Below, one piece after another: positions 52,444-61,539 of a stretch of DNA of 64,000 nucleotides. A program made the position numbers and the translations under genes. The notes below the pieces were generated by a model. It had not been told where the DNA came from, did not search any database, and was given only the letters and a program-made list of their open reading frames with translations. Source of the stretch: Sphingomonas asaccharolytica NBRC 15499 (GTDB lineage: Bacteria; Pseudomonadota; Alphaproteobacteria; Sphingomonadales; Sphingomonadaceae); contig NZ_BCYU01000001.1 in the NCBI RefSeq assembly GCF_001598355.1, positions 20,001 to 84,000 on the forward strand. The letters are read 5' to 3'. The first letter of the stretch is position 1; each line of letters starts with the position of its first letter.

Positions 52444-53409
52444 ATGTCGTCACCGATCCGTATCCTGCTCCAGACGACGATCACGGGAATCGCGGACGAC
52501 TGGAATATCGGCCGCTTCTCGATGCTGCGCGACTATCTCGCCGGACTGACCGATGAAGAGGGAGCGCCGCTCTGTGACGTGACGGCCCGGGATCGCACTG
52601 CTCCGGGCAGCCCCGATCCGATACTCTCGACAATCGACCGCTCGGATTTCGACGAGCTCTGGCTGTTCGCTGTCGACACCGGCGACGGGCTCGATCCCGA
52701 AGACTGCGCCGCGATCGGCCGGTTTCGCGAGGATGGGCGCGGCCTGCTGGTGACGCGCGACCACATGGACTTGGGCTGCTCGGTCTGCACGCTGGGCGGC
52801 GTCGGCGCCGCGCATTTCTTTCACAGCAGCCATCTCGACCCCGATCCCACCCGACACGTGATCGATGATCGTGAGACCAGCTACATCCTCTGGCCCAATT
52901 ACCATTCCGGCGCGAATGGCGACTTCCAGCAAGTCAGCGTGGTCGATCCGCCCCACCCAGTGCTGCAGGACCGGGGCACGCCGAACGGGCTGATCCGCTA
53001 TTTCCCCTCACATCCGCACGAAGGAGCGGTCGACGCGCCCGCCGAAGATCCTACCGCGCGCGTCATCGCCACGGGCGTGAGCAGGGTGAGCGGCAGACAG
53101 TTCAACCTTGTGGTGGCCTTCGAGCCGACGCCGAACGGTGGGCCCGCGATTGCCCAGTCTACCTTCCACCATTTCGCCGATTACAATTGGGACCCGAACA
53201 AGGGTTGCCCGAGCTTCGTCAGCGAGCTGCCGGGCGACGGGCTCGCCCATTCGCCGGAAGCGCGGGCTTCGATCCGAACCTATGTGCGCAACCTGGCGCT
53301 ATGGTTGGCCGGGCGGCCGACCGAAGGCCGACAAATGCGCCTCGAGCATGAGCTCGATGAGGCGCTCGAGGAAAGCCTTCCGGCCAGCGATCCACCCGCG
53401 ATCGGCTAA
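52444..53409 (+). CDS. Hypothetical protein
   Basis: 321 residues from the ATG with GGGAGAA upstream. Not recognised with certainty. It starts with strand/helix units (IRILLQTTITGIADDWNIGRF), has FDELWLFAVDTGDGLDPED and RGLLVTRDHMDLGCSVC, then HFFHSSHLDPD, and ends in an acidic tail. The layout recalls ThuA-like or glutamine-amidotransferase-like folds, in which a flavodoxin-type core presents a Cys or His, but this is not established. Cytoplasmic. Followed after 11 bases by a VOC protein, so probably co-transcribed. Confidence 0.6.
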   Translation: MSSPIRILLQTTITGIADDWNIGRFSMLRDYLAGLTDEEGAPLCDVTARDRTAPGSPDPILSTIDRSDFDELWLFAVDTGDGLDPEDCAAIGRFREDGRGLLVTRDHMDLGCSVCTLGGVGAAHFFHSSHLDPDPTRHVIDDRETSYILWPNYHSGANGDFQQVSVVDPPHPVLQDRGTPNGLIRYFPSHPHEGAVDAPAEDPTARVIATGVSRVSGRQFNLVVAFEPTPNGGPAIAQSTFHHFADYNWDPNKGCPSFVSELPGDGLAHSPEARASIRTYVRNLALWLAGRPTEGRQMRLEHELDEALEESLPASDPPAIG

Positions 53410-53420
53410 CGGCATACGAC

Positions 53421-53804
53421 ATGCTCAAAAACTACGCTTCGTCGGCGATCGTACCGTGCACCGATCTCGCCCGGGCCAAGGCCTTCTACGGCGACATACT
53501 CGGCCTGCCGCTAATCGCCGATCACGGCAACGGCTTCGTCTTCGGGACCGGTGAGACAAAGCTTAATATCTATCGCAGCGATTTTGCCGGCACCAATCGT
53601 GCAGATGCCGTGGTCTGGGCGGTCGGCGATGACATCGAGGCAATCGCCGCCGCCTTGCGCGCTAAGAGCGTGACGCTCGAGGAATATCCCGAGGGTTTCG
53701 ACAAGGTGGTGGAGGGAGTCCATGTCAGCGGCCAGTTAAGTGTGATCTGGTTCAGAGATCCGGATGGCAACATTCTGCACGTCACCAGCGGCCACGCGAA
53801 TTAG
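53421..53804 (+). CDS. VOC (glyoxalase/bleomycin-resistance) family protein
   Basis: 127 residues, one VOC module: SAIVPCTDLARAKAFYGDILGLPLIADHGNGFVFGTGETKL and a C-terminal WFRDPDGNILHVTS, with possible metal-binding Glu/His. Such single-module proteins form dimers with a metal or ligand site. Short 11-base gap to the gene before suggests the same transcript. Reaction unknown. Confidence 0.85.
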   Translation: MLKNYASSAIVPCTDLARAKAFYGDILGLPLIADHGNGFVFGTGETKLNIYRSDFAGTNRADAVVWAVGDDIEAIAAALRAKSVTLEEYPEGFDKVVEGVHVSGQLSVIWFRDPDGNILHVTSGHAN

Positions 53805-54300
53805 CGTCACCGGAGCAGGTAATGGCGGCCCGGCGCTTAAAACAGTGGGAGCAGCGCAGTACGTTGCGGCCTCCAAGGCGATGGACGAAACATGCCGGTG
53901 CGCGAATAGCCGCTTTTGGACGCCTAGCTGGCGCGAGACGTTACCTCGAAGCCTCATAGCATTGTCTAGAATAGCATCATCTAGAGAGCGGTTCGCGTCA
54001 GACGGACAGCACCGCCAAGCAGTCTGTAAACGCAGAGTCCCGCGCTTAAGCGGGCCGAAAGCCGGCAGTTCCTGCCAATTTGCGGCGTAAATCCGTACCG
54101 CGGAGACGCGCCCAACCGTACCTTTCGCCGCACTTTCTCTGGAGCCTTGCGGCGCAGTACGCTTTGGCATTCAACGCATCTTGCATCGGCCCGGATCGAT
54201 AATGCGTCTTACGTCGAGCGGCGGAGTTCAGTCCCTCAGCGTGCCAACGAAGCGCCGATCGCCTCGAAGCGTCCGGCCCACGGACGATGTCGGCATGGAC
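53805..54300. other. Gene-free stretch with possible mobile-element remnants
   Basis: No supported gene. It contains CGAATAGCCGCTTTTGG (53903-53919), which matches CGAACAGCCGCTTTTGG beside the recombinase (20327-20343) with one change, and CGTACCGCGGAGA (54094-54106), identical to a stretch after the tRNA (4987-4999). Confidence 0.45.
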
Positions 54301-54921
54301 TCACGCAGCGACGGTACCGGCATATCCAGCGAACGGAGCAACGGCAGCGACGGCCTGGCTGACGTACCGCTCTTTCTCACCGACCGGCGCAACGGAGGAA
54401 ATCGCCTCTTCGGCATCACGCATCGACGCCCCGCGAGCGATCATCCAGGTCGCGAGATATTGCGACGCGAGGCAGCCTCCCGCGGTCGCGACGTTGCCAT
54501 GAGCGACGAACGGCGCGTCGAGCACTTCGACCCCCGCCTCGATCACCCAGGGCTTGGTCGCGAGATCGGTGCAGGCCGGCAAGTCGCCGATCAGTCCCAA
54601 CCGGGCGAGCAGGAGAGTCCCCGAACATTGCGCACCGATCAGCTGGCGTAAGGGATCGAGCCTGATCCGCGACAGCAGGTCGGCATCGTCCGCCAACTCG
54701 CGGCTTCGAACGCCGCTGCCGATCAGCACCGCATCGGCGTCGGTGGCGAATTCCAGGGGCTTTTGGCGCCGGACGACGACGCCGTTCATCGAGGTAACCT
54801 GCCCGGTGGGCGAGGTGATGTACGCCGCCCAACCCCGCTTCTTCATGCGATTGAGGATGGTCGCAGGCACGAAGCAATCCAGTTCGTTGAAACCGTCGAA
54901 CGTCAAAATCGCAATCTGCAT
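54301..54921 (-). CDS. DJ-1/PfpI family protein
   Basis: 206 residues from the ATG giving MQIAILTFDGFNELD, a typical start of the class I glutamine amidotransferase-like DJ-1/PfpI superfamily. Nucleophile elbow GAQCSGTLLLARLG with Cys, and oxyanion-side IGSGVRSREL. Members include isonitrile hydratase-like and stress proteins. It is followed on the same strand by nothing close, and preceded by an NTF2-like gene 47 bases upstream. Activity unknown. Confidence 0.87.
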   Translation of the reverse strand: MQIAILTFDGFNELDCFVPATILNRMKKRGWAAYITSPTGQVTSMNGVVVRRQKPLEFATDADAVLIGSGVRSRELADDADLLSRIRLDPLRQLIGAQCSGTLLLARLGLIGDLPACTDLATKPWVIEAGVEVLDAPFVAHGNVATAGGCLASQYLATWMIARGASMRDAEEAISSVAPVGEKERYVSQAVAAVAPFAGYAGTVAA

Positions 54922-54968
54922 GATCGTCTCTCGAAGCAACTTTCCCAGGATTCGAAATAACGGTCGCG

Positions 54969-55376
54969 TCAGACCGTCGGATACTCCCAGACATCGGGCG
55001 GAAGCTTGTCCTTGAGCGACGCGTACATCGCGTCGCGGAACAGCTTCACCGCCGGGAACGGCCGGAGCGCGATGGTGCGCTCGACGATCAAGCCCCGCTC
55101 GTCATCCACGATGACCTCGAAGCTTTCGAGCTTGTGGCCGTCCATGGTTCCTTCCCAGCGCAGGAAGGTGGTGCGGTCGTCGATCTTATATTCTGCCGTA
55201 TAGGCGCCCGAGCCGCGCGTGGAGCTCGACTGGGCGAAGATCGCCGCGACGGCGTCGCGTCCCTCGACCGACCGTGCCAGGATAGGGCTGTTGAAGACGA
55301 CGGAGTCGGCAAGCAACTCGCGCACCTGGGCAGGCGTGGCGCCGCCGGACTCCCGTAATTTGCGCAGCGGATGCAT
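54969..55376 (-). CDS. NTF2/SnoaL-like protein
   Basis: 135 residues from the ATG giving MHPLRKLRESGG; an AGGAGA lies about eight bases before it. NTF2-like fold: VRELLADSVVFNSPILARSVEGRDAVAAIFAQ and strands TAEYKIDDRTTFLRWEGTMDG. Same broad family as 50793-51218 but not close. Upstream of the DJ-1/PfpI gene on the same strand, so probably co-transcribed with it. Ligand unknown. Confidence 0.75.
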   Translation of the reverse strand: MHPLRKLRESGGATPAQVRELLADSVVFNSPILARSVEGRDAVAAIFAQSSSTRGSGAYTAEYKIDDRTTFLRWEGTMDGHKLESFEVIVDDERGLIVERTIALRPFPAVKLFRDAMYASLKDKLPPDVWEYPTV

Positions 55377-55556
55377 GGGGACTTCTCCTGCGGTGAAAGC
55401 ATCGAAGGCCATGATCTAGGGGCGTTCACCCCGGGCGAGCAGCCGGGCGAAGTGAGAGGCTGCCTTTCGATTTCGCCATCTGCCGGTGCCGGCCAGGGCG
55501 CTTCATATTGCTGTCGTGCTTGCCGCCGTCGAAGCGGCTCCCTGGAAAGGCCAGAA

Positions 55557-56852
55557 ATGCGTTCCGATACCAATTTGAACCGGCGCGGATTCATCGTCGC
55601 CTCGTCGATCGCTGGTGCGGTCGGTATATTCTCAGAACCGCGCGATGCGATCGCGTCGGGCCGCGCAGCCATCGACTCGGCCGCGATCCGTCCGTTCCGG
55701 ATCCACGTTCCCGATGCCGCGCTCGCCGACCTGCACCATCGCATCCTGGCGACCCGCTGGCCCGACCGCGAGACCGTGGCCGACACGTCGCAGGGCCTGA
55801 AACTCGATACGATGCAGAAGGTCGCGCATTATTGGGCGACCGGTCACGACTGGCGCAAGGCCGAGGCCCAACTCAACGCGCTGCCCAACTTCGTCACCGA
55901 GATCGACGGCGTCGACATCCACTTCATCCATGTGAAGTCGAAGCATCCCGGCGCGCTGCCGATGATCGTCACGCATGGCTGGCCGGGATCAATCATCGAG
56001 CAACTCAAGATCATCGGGCCGCTGACCGACCCGACCGCTCATGGCGGCACGGCAGCCGATGCGTTCGACGTGGTGATCCCGTCGCTGCCCGGCCACGGCT
56101 TTTCGGGCAAGCCACGGCAATTGGGATGGGACCCGATCCGCATCGCCAAGGCCTGGGCCGTGCTGATGCAGCGTCTCGGCTATACCCGCTACGTCGCGCA
56201 GGGCGGCGACTGGGGCAATGCGGTGACCGAGCAACTGGCGCTGCTCCAGCCGCCGGGACTGGTCGGCATCCATACCAACATGCCCGCGTCGGTGCCCGAC
56301 GATATCGCCAAGGCGCTGGCCGCAGGCGGCGCGGCGCCGGCCGGCCTGTCGGCCGACGAGCAGCGTGCCTATGGCCAGCTCGACTGGTTCTACAAGAACG
56401 GCCTGGGCTATGCGAACGAGATGGCCCACCGGCCCCAGACGCTCTACGCGCTCGCCGACTCGCCGATCGGCCTCGCCGCCTGGATGTTCGACCATGACGT
56501 CCGCAGCATGGAACTGATCACGCGAGTGTTCGACGGCGTCGAGGAAGGCCTGTCGAAACAGGATCTGATCGACAACGTCACGCTCTATTGGCTGACCGAC
56601 ACCGCCGTCTCTTCGGCGCGGCTCTATTGGGAGAGCAAGCTGCCGTTCTTCGCCCCCAAGGGGGTGACGCTGCCGGCGGCGATCAGCGCTTATCCCGACG
56701 AAATCTACCAGGCGCCACGGAGCTGGGTGGAAAAAGCCTATCCCCGGCTGATTCACTATAACCGACTGCCCAAAGGTGGCCATTTTGCCGCCTGGGAGCA
56801 GCCGGCCTCGTTCGCCCGCGAGATGCGTACCGCGTTCAAGTCGCTCCGCTGA
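55557..56852 (+). CDS. Epoxide hydrolase (microsomal type), exported
   Basis: 431 residues. N-terminal twin-arginine-like leader (LNRRGFIVASSIAGAVG), then the epoxide hydrolase N-terminal domain (about 45-150; FRIHVPDAALADLHHRILATRW) and an alpha/beta hydrolase core. HGWPGS oxyanion motif, nucleophile QGGDWGN (Asp), and a C-terminal His in KGGHFAAWE. The start is chosen by AAAGG before the ATG. Members open epoxides to diols; juvenile-hormone-type and xenobiotic substrates are known in the family. Start of a run of three plus-strand hydrolases. Confidence 0.9.
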   Translation: MRSDTNLNRRGFIVASSIAGAVGIFSEPRDAIASGRAAIDSAAIRPFRIHVPDAALADLHHRILATRWPDRETVADTSQGLKLDTMQKVAHYWATGHDWRKAEAQLNALPNFVTEIDGVDIHFIHVKSKHPGALPMIVTHGWPGSIIEQLKIIGPLTDPTAHGGTAADAFDVVIPSLPGHGFSGKPRQLGWDPIRIAKAWAVLMQRLGYTRYVAQGGDWGNAVTEQLALLQPPGLVGIHTNMPASVPDDIAKALAAGGAAPAGLSADEQRAYGQLDWFYKNGLGYANEMAHRPQTLYALADSPIGLAAWMFDHDVRSMELITRVFDGVEEGLSKQDLIDNVTLYWLTDTAVSSARLYWESKLPFFAPKGVTLPAAISAYPDEIYQAPRSWVEKAYPRLIHYNRLPKGGHFAAWEQPASFAREMRTAFKSLR

Positions 56853-56866
56853 CCCCGAGCGGAGCC

Positions 56867-56906
56867 GGGCGGCGCGCATCGCCCCCTCCCCCAATGCGCG
56901 CCGCCC
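56867..56906. terminator. Long GC-rich hairpin between two hydrolase genes
   Basis: Perfect 13-bp stem GGGCGGCGCGCAT/ATGCGCGCCGCCC with a 14-base loop, 14 bases after the epoxide hydrolase stop. It should stop or weaken transcription into the next gene. No T-tract. Confidence 0.75.
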
Positions 56907-56934
56907 ACCCCTTCCCCCTCCAAAGGACCCTCCT

Positions 56935-57729
56935 ATGACCTTCTTCAAATTTGCTGCCATGATGGCCGGCATCATGCTGACCGCCGCCGCCGCACCTGCG
57001 GCGCCGACTGAACCGGCCAAGCCGACCGTCGTCCTCGTCCATGGCGCGTTCGCCGATTCGACCAGCTGGAACGGCGTCGTCGCCGAGCTCCGCCGCGACA
57101 GCTATCCGGTGGTCTCCGCCGCCAATCCGTTGCGCGGCGCGGCGAGCGACGCCGCCTATGTCGCCTCGATCGTCAAGTCGATCAACGGCCCGGTCGTACT
57201 CGTCGGCCATTCCTATGGCGGCACCGTCATCACCCAGGCCGCCGACGGCAAGCCGAACGTCAAGGCGCTGGTCTATGTCTCGGCCTTCGCGCCCGATGTC
57301 GGCGAAAGCAGCTTCGAGCTCGCCGGCAAATTCCCTGGGTCGGTGCTCAACACCGTTCTGGCCCAACCGGTGACCACGCCCGAGGGCAAGCAGGACCTCT
57401 ATATCCGCGCCGACCAGTTTCCTGCCGCTTTCGCCGGCGACTTGCCGACCGACCTGGCGACAATCGCCGCGTTCGCGCAGCGCCCGCTCACGCTGCAGGC
57501 CGGCGAGGAGAAGGTCAGCGTGGCAGCGTGGAAGACACTGCCGTCGTGGTTCATCTACGGCTCAAAAGATCTCGCCATTCCGCCCGCCGCGATCAAGTTC
57601 ATGGCCGACCGCGCTCAGGCCAGGAAGACCGTGGTCGTACCCGGCGCGTCGCACGTCGTGATGATCTCGCACCCGCACGAGGTCGCGGCGCTCATCGAAG
57701 AGGCTGCAAGCGCCACGACAACGCGATAA
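56935..57729 (+). CDS. Exported alpha/beta hydrolase (EstC-like), paralogue of 40558-41346
   Basis: 264 residues with signal peptide (FKFAAMMAGIMLTAAAAPAAP). Oxyanion loop HGAFADSTSW, nucleophile VGHSYGG (Ser), Asp in YGSKDLAIP and His in GASHVVMISHPHEV. Close relative of the gene at 40558-41346 along its full length. AAAGGA ribosome site before the ATG. Nine bases separate it from the next hydrolase gene, so they form an operon. Probably a periplasmic esterase. Confidence 0.87.
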   Translation: MTFFKFAAMMAGIMLTAAAAPAAPTEPAKPTVVLVHGAFADSTSWNGVVAELRRDSYPVVSAANPLRGAASDAAYVASIVKSINGPVVLVGHSYGGTVITQAADGKPNVKALVYVSAFAPDVGESSFELAGKFPGSVLNTVLAQPVTTPEGKQDLYIRADQFPAAFAGDLPTDLATIAAFAQRPLTLQAGEEKVSVAAWKTLPSWFIYGSKDLAIPPAAIKFMADRAQARKTVVVPGASHVVMISHPHEVAALIEEAASATTTR

Positions 57730-57738
57730 AGGGCCGGC

Positions 57739-58737
57739 ATGTCCACCGACCCGACTCGCCGCGCTCTGCTCGGCGCCGCCATGATCGCCACTGCCGGCCC
57801 GCTCGTGCCCGCCATCGCTAATGCGGCGGTGGCGGCGCCCGCGATGCCGCCGCTCAAGACGGTCCGCACCGACCTGCTCGAGATCGCTTATGCCGAATAC
57901 GGCCCAGCGTCCGGGCCGGCGGCGGTACTGCTCCACGGCTGGCCCTACGACATCCACGCCTTCGAGGTCGTGGCGCCGGCGCTGGCGGCGAAGGGCTATC
58001 GGGTCATCGTTCCTTATCTGCGCGGATACGGCGCGACCCGCTTCCTGTCCGCGACGACGAAGCGCAACGGTGAGCCCGCCGGGCTCGCCGACGATATCCT
58101 GGCGATGCTGGACGCGCTGGGAATACGCAGCGCGATCCTGGGTGGCTTCGATTGGGGCGCGCGCACCGCCGACATCATCGCGGCCTTGTGGCCCGAGCGC
58201 GTCCGCGGGCTAGTGTCGGTCAGCGGCTATCTGATCGGTAGTCAGGCCGCCGGGCAACAGCCTCTGCCGCCGACAGCCGAGCTGCAATGGTGGTACCAAT
58301 TCTACTTCGCGACCGAGCGCGGTCGCGCCGGCTACGAGAAGAACCGCTACGACTTCAATAAACTGATCTGGCGGATCGCCTCGCCCAAATGGGCGTTCGA
58401 CGACGCCACGTTCGACCGCTCGGCCGCGGCGTTCGACAATCCCGACCATGTCGACGTGGTGATCCACAATTATCGCTGGCGCCTCGGCCTGGCCGAGGGC
58501 GAGCCGCGCTATGCCGAGTCCGAGACTCGGCTCGCAGCGGCACCGACCATCGCCGTCCCGACGATCACGATGGAAGGCGACGCCAACGGCGCACCGCATC
58601 CGGAGCCCGCTGCCTATGCGAAGAAGTTCACCGGCCGTTACGAGCATCGCCTGATCACCGGCGGCATCGGCCACAATTTGCCGCAGGAGGCACCGGCCGC
58701 CTTCGTCCAGGCGATGCTCGACGTCGCGAAGGCGTGA
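57739..58737 (+). CDS. Exported alpha/beta hydrolase, epoxide hydrolase-like
   Basis: 332 residues. Tat-like leader with RRALLGAAMIATAGPLVPAIANA. HGWPYDIHAF oxyanion motif, nucleophile LGGFDWGAR (Asp) as in epoxide hydrolases, and C-terminal His in GGIGHNLPQEAP. Third hydrolase in the row and probably co-transcribed with the one before. It converges on the LysR regulator. Asp nucleophile makes epoxide or haloalkane substrates more likely than esters. Confidence 0.86.
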   Translation: MSTDPTRRALLGAAMIATAGPLVPAIANAAVAAPAMPPLKTVRTDLLEIAYAEYGPASGPAAVLLHGWPYDIHAFEVVAPALAAKGYRVIVPYLRGYGATRFLSATTKRNGEPAGLADDILAMLDALGIRSAILGGFDWGARTADIIAALWPERVRGLVSVSGYLIGSQAAGQQPLPPTAELQWWYQFYFATERGRAGYEKNRYDFNKLIWRIASPKWAFDDATFDRSAAAFDNPDHVDVVIHNYRWRLGLAEGEPRYAESETRLAAAPTIAVPTITMEGDANGAPHPEPAAYAKKFTGRYEHRLITGGIGHNLPQEAPAAFVQAMLDVAKA

Positions 58738-58738
58738 C

Positions 58739-58776
58739 AAAGCCCAGCTTTTACCGGACAGCCGGCGCTGAGCTTT
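58739..58776. terminator. Hairpin between convergent hydrolase and LysR genes
   Basis: AAAGCCCAGC pairs with GCTGAGCTTT at 9 of 10 positions across an 18-base loop, just after the hydrolase stop and reaching the LysR stop. It may serve both transcripts. Confidence 0.5.
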
Positions 58777-59747
58777 CAAGCCGTCGGTATGGCGGCGCTG
58801 GTCTCATCTCCAGCGTGAGCCTTCTCGATGACGGGCGATACGTCGAGCGCATCGAGATCCGCCAGCGTCTTGCGTAGCCGCGGCGTCATCCAGTCGAGGA
58901 ACGCCCGGACCTTCAGCGGCAACAGGCCTTGCCGAACATAGACGAGGTGCACCGGAAAGACCTTGGTCGCATATTCCTCGAGAATGGTGACCAACGCCCC
59001 CGTACGTAGTTCGTTCAGCGCCTGGTAGCTCGGTGCGCGCACGATACCGAGACCGCGCGCGGCGGCAGTGATCGAGCCGGTGCTGGTGTTGGTGGAGACG
59101 CGAATGTTCGGCGTCGCGCGGATCCTGCGGCCGCCGAGCTCGTAGAGCCACGTCGCGTCGCCCGTACCACGATAGAAGACGGCATCATGATCGGACAGCT
59201 CCTCCGGGGCGGTCGGCCAGCCCATGCGGTCTAGATAGGCAGGACTCGCGCACGTGATGAGGCGAAACTCCCCGACCCTAATCGCATAGAGCGAACTGTC
59301 AGCGAGCTCCCCAAGACGGACGCCGACATCGACATGCTCGTCGACGAGATTGACCACGCGATCCACCGATCTCACGTTCAGCGAGATTTCGGGATGCTCG
59401 CACAGAAAGTCATAGGCCAACGGCAGCACGCGCTGACGGCCGAACGCCAACGGCACCGTGATCGTCAGCACGCCGCGTGGCACTTCATACTCGCCCGACG
59501 CGCGCAGCTCCGCATCCTTGAGTTGGGCGACGATATGGCGCGCCGCCTCGACATAGTCGCGGCCGGCATCGGTCAACTGGACGTTGCGGCTGGTCCGGAC
59601 GAGCAAGCGCGTGCCGAGATGGCGCTCAAGATCGGCAACCTTGCGGCTGACGCTCGGCAGCGGCGCGTTGAGCTTGCGGCTGCCCGCCGACAGACTGCCG
59701 GCGTCGACCACCGCCAACAACACCTGCATCGCATCGAGACGGTCCAT
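58776..59747 (-). CDS. LysR-family transcriptional regulator
   Basis: 323 residues. N-terminal winged HTH: MDRLDAMQVLLAVVDAGSLSAGSRKL and PSVSRKVADLERHLGTRLLVRT, then the linker helix and two-lobe effector domain (GVLTITVPLAFGRQRVLPLAYDFL). The CrgA-like subgroup is the closest by look. It converges with the hydrolase run and lies apart from the genes upstream, so its target cannot be read from orientation; the neighbouring hydrolases or the CoA cluster are candidates. Confidence 0.92.
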   Translation of the reverse strand: MDRLDAMQVLLAVVDAGSLSAGSRKLNAPLPSVSRKVADLERHLGTRLLVRTSRNVQLTDAGRDYVEAARHIVAQLKDAELRASGEYEVPRGVLTITVPLAFGRQRVLPLAYDFLCEHPEISLNVRSVDRVVNLVDEHVDVGVRLGELADSSLYAIRVGEFRLITCASPAYLDRMGWPTAPEELSDHDAVFYRGTGDATWLYELGGRRIRATPNIRVSTNTSTGSITAAARGLGIVRAPSYQALNELRTGALVTILEEYATKVFPVHLVYVRQGLLPLKVRAFLDWMTPRLRKTLADLDALDVSPVIEKAHAGDETSAAIPTA

Positions 59748-59827
59748 ATGACCCCCATTCGTCCCTGCCGCCGGACGATAGCGATTTTCGCGGGGAACGC
59801 ATAGCGGGGGCGCAAGGCCCGGGATCT

Positions 59828-60541
59828 CTAATCGAATTCCACGTCGTCGATGTCGATCGAAACCATCAGCAGGTCCTCGACGGGGCGATGGTCGGGTCCG
59901 CGCACATAAGCGCGGCGGCGCGTCGGCACCCGGATGCCCTGCACCTCGACATAGTCACCGATCATCTGTGCCGCAGGAAAGCCGCCGGCGATGTCGACGC
60001 GATAATCGTGCCGCTTGAGGTCGAGGTTGCTGTCGAAGAAGAAGTCCTGTTGTCGGCTGTGCGTGACCATCGAGCCGGGAAACAAGGCGCGCAGCACGCG
60101 CCATTCCTCGTCGCCCTCGCGCCACGGATCGAGCTCGTGCACCTCTACCCCCTGCATCGCGAGGACGAACGGCGAGTTGAGGTAGAGCCACATCGCATAA
60201 CCGTTGAAATAGGCGCGGTGGAGCGGCCCCCAAAGCGTGCTCATTCCGTGCCCGGCGAACAGCGCAGGCAAGTCGCGGCTCTCGGCGACGATCGCGCCGT
60301 CGGTCTTCTCGACGGCAACGCGATCAGCGGAAAAGGCGGTTCGCTGGTCGGGCGCACCGAATGGCGATACCGACGCGCGCAAGTCGTGCAGCGATACGGT
60401 CATGCGGCGTTGCGTCGGGTCGGTCGCGAGGCCCTTGAGCGGGAATAGCCCGCCCGTAGTCACCACCGAGGCCCGGACCCGATCGAACGTCGCACGGGCG
60501 AGTCCGCCGTGCGCATAGATTATCTCTTCCAGCAGCTTCAT
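59828..60541 (-). CDS. Hypothetical protein of the CoA-metabolism cluster
   Basis: 237 residues, not recognised. Strand-rich composition with FDRVRASVVTTGGLFPLKG, FFFDSNLDLKRHDYRVDIAGGFPAAQMIGDY and LLMVSIDIDDVEFD, resembling lipid- or heme-binding outer-layer beta folds (LolA-like shape), but there is no signal peptide. It lies 14 bases after the hydroxyacyl-CoA dehydrogenase gene and is likely the last gene of that operon. Confidence 0.6.
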   Translation of the reverse strand: MKLLEEIIYAHGGLARATFDRVRASVVTTGGLFPLKGLATDPTQRRMTVSLHDLRASVSPFGAPDQRTAFSADRVAVEKTDGAIVAESRDLPALFAGHGMSTLWGPLHRAYFNGYAMWLYLNSPFVLAMQGVEVHELDPWREGDEEWRVLRALFPGSMVTHSRQQDFFFDSNLDLKRHDYRVDIAGGFPAAQMIGDYVEVQGIRVPTRRRAYVRGPDHRPVEDLLMVSIDIDDVEFD

Positions 60542-60555
60542 CGCCGACCCTCTCC

Positions 60556-61524
60556 TCAGGCCGCTTTGGCAAGCGCGGCATTGGTCCGTTCATACCGCGT
60601 CCGCAGCTCGAGCAGGCCGAGCAGCAGCGTGTCGCGCTCGGCCTCGAGCTCCTCGATCGAGCGCGACCCGACCTCTTCATGGACGCTGTCGATGAGCCGG
60701 CGTTGCACCTCCGGCGTCAGTTCGGGCTCGCCCATGCTTTTCCACGAATGCGTCATCGGCCCGGCGAACTGCTCGAAGAAATGCTCGATGCCGCCCGGCC
60801 CGCCACCAAGATGGTTGAGCATCATATTGCCCATCAGCGCCCAGCGAAGGCCGGGCCCCCAGGACAGGGCGGTATCGACATCGGCCGCGCTCACCACGCC
60901 TTCGGTGACGAGGTAATAGACCTCGCGCGCCAGCGCGCCCTGCAGGCGGTTGGCGACATGGCCCGGCATTTCCTTGTTGAGGCGCACGGTGCGCCGCCCG
61001 ATCGCGGTGTAGAAAGCGTCGGCGCGGTCGATCGCTTCCTTGGAAGTCTTCTCCCCGGCGACCAGTTCGACCAGCGGGATCAGGTGCGGCGGGTTGAACG
61101 GGTGGCCGATGATGCAGCGTTCGGGGTGCGACGTCGCGCCAACCTGGATCTGGCTCATTGGCAGCCCCGACGAACTCGACGCGATGATCACATCGGGCGG
61201 CAGCAAGGCGTCGAGCTGAGCATAGAGTTTTTGCTTCAGCTCGATCCGCTCGGGTCCGTTCTCCTGCACGAAATCGACCCCGGCCAACGCCTCGGCAAGA
61301 TTCGCGTTGAACGAGAGGTTCTGCATCGAACCGTTGCGCGAGAGCCCGAGGCGCTCGAGCGCGGGCCAGGCCTTCTGTACGAAATGGTACAAGGCCGCTT
61401 CCGCGCCCGGCGCGGGATCGGTCGCGACAACCTCAAACCCCTTTGCGAGAAACAAAGCGGTCCAGCTGGCGCCGATGACGCCGGTGCCAACCACGGCGAT
61501 GCGGCGGATATTTCGGTCGGTCAT
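60556..61524 (-). CDS. 3-hydroxyacyl-CoA dehydrogenase/L-carnitine dehydrogenase-like
   Basis: 322 residues. N-terminal NAD-binding domain VVGTGVIGASWTALFLAKGFEV, catalytic GHPFNPPHLIPLVELV (His of the HPxNP motif) and a C-terminal 3HCDH domain with NRLQGALAREVYYLVTEGVVS. The size fits the lambda-crystallin/carnitine dehydrogenase branch. Neighbours are a CaiB-type CoA-transferase and small proteins, so oxidation of a CoA- or betaine-like hydroxy acid is plausible. Confidence 0.9.
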   Translation of the reverse strand: MTDRNIRRIAVVGTGVIGASWTALFLAKGFEVVATDPAPGAEAALYHFVQKAWPALERLGLSRNGSMQNLSFNANLAEALAGVDFVQENGPERIELKQKLYAQLDALLPPDVIIASSSSGLPMSQIQVGATSHPERCIIGHPFNPPHLIPLVELVAGEKTSKEAIDRADAFYTAIGRRTVRLNKEMPGHVANRLQGALAREVYYLVTEGVVSAADVDTALSWGPGLRWALMGNMMLNHLGGGPGGIEHFFEQFAGPMTHSWKSMGEPELTPEVQRRLIDSVHEEVGSRSIEELEAERDTLLLGLLELRTRYERTNAALAKAA

Positions 61525-61539
61525 GTCATGTCTCCTTAG

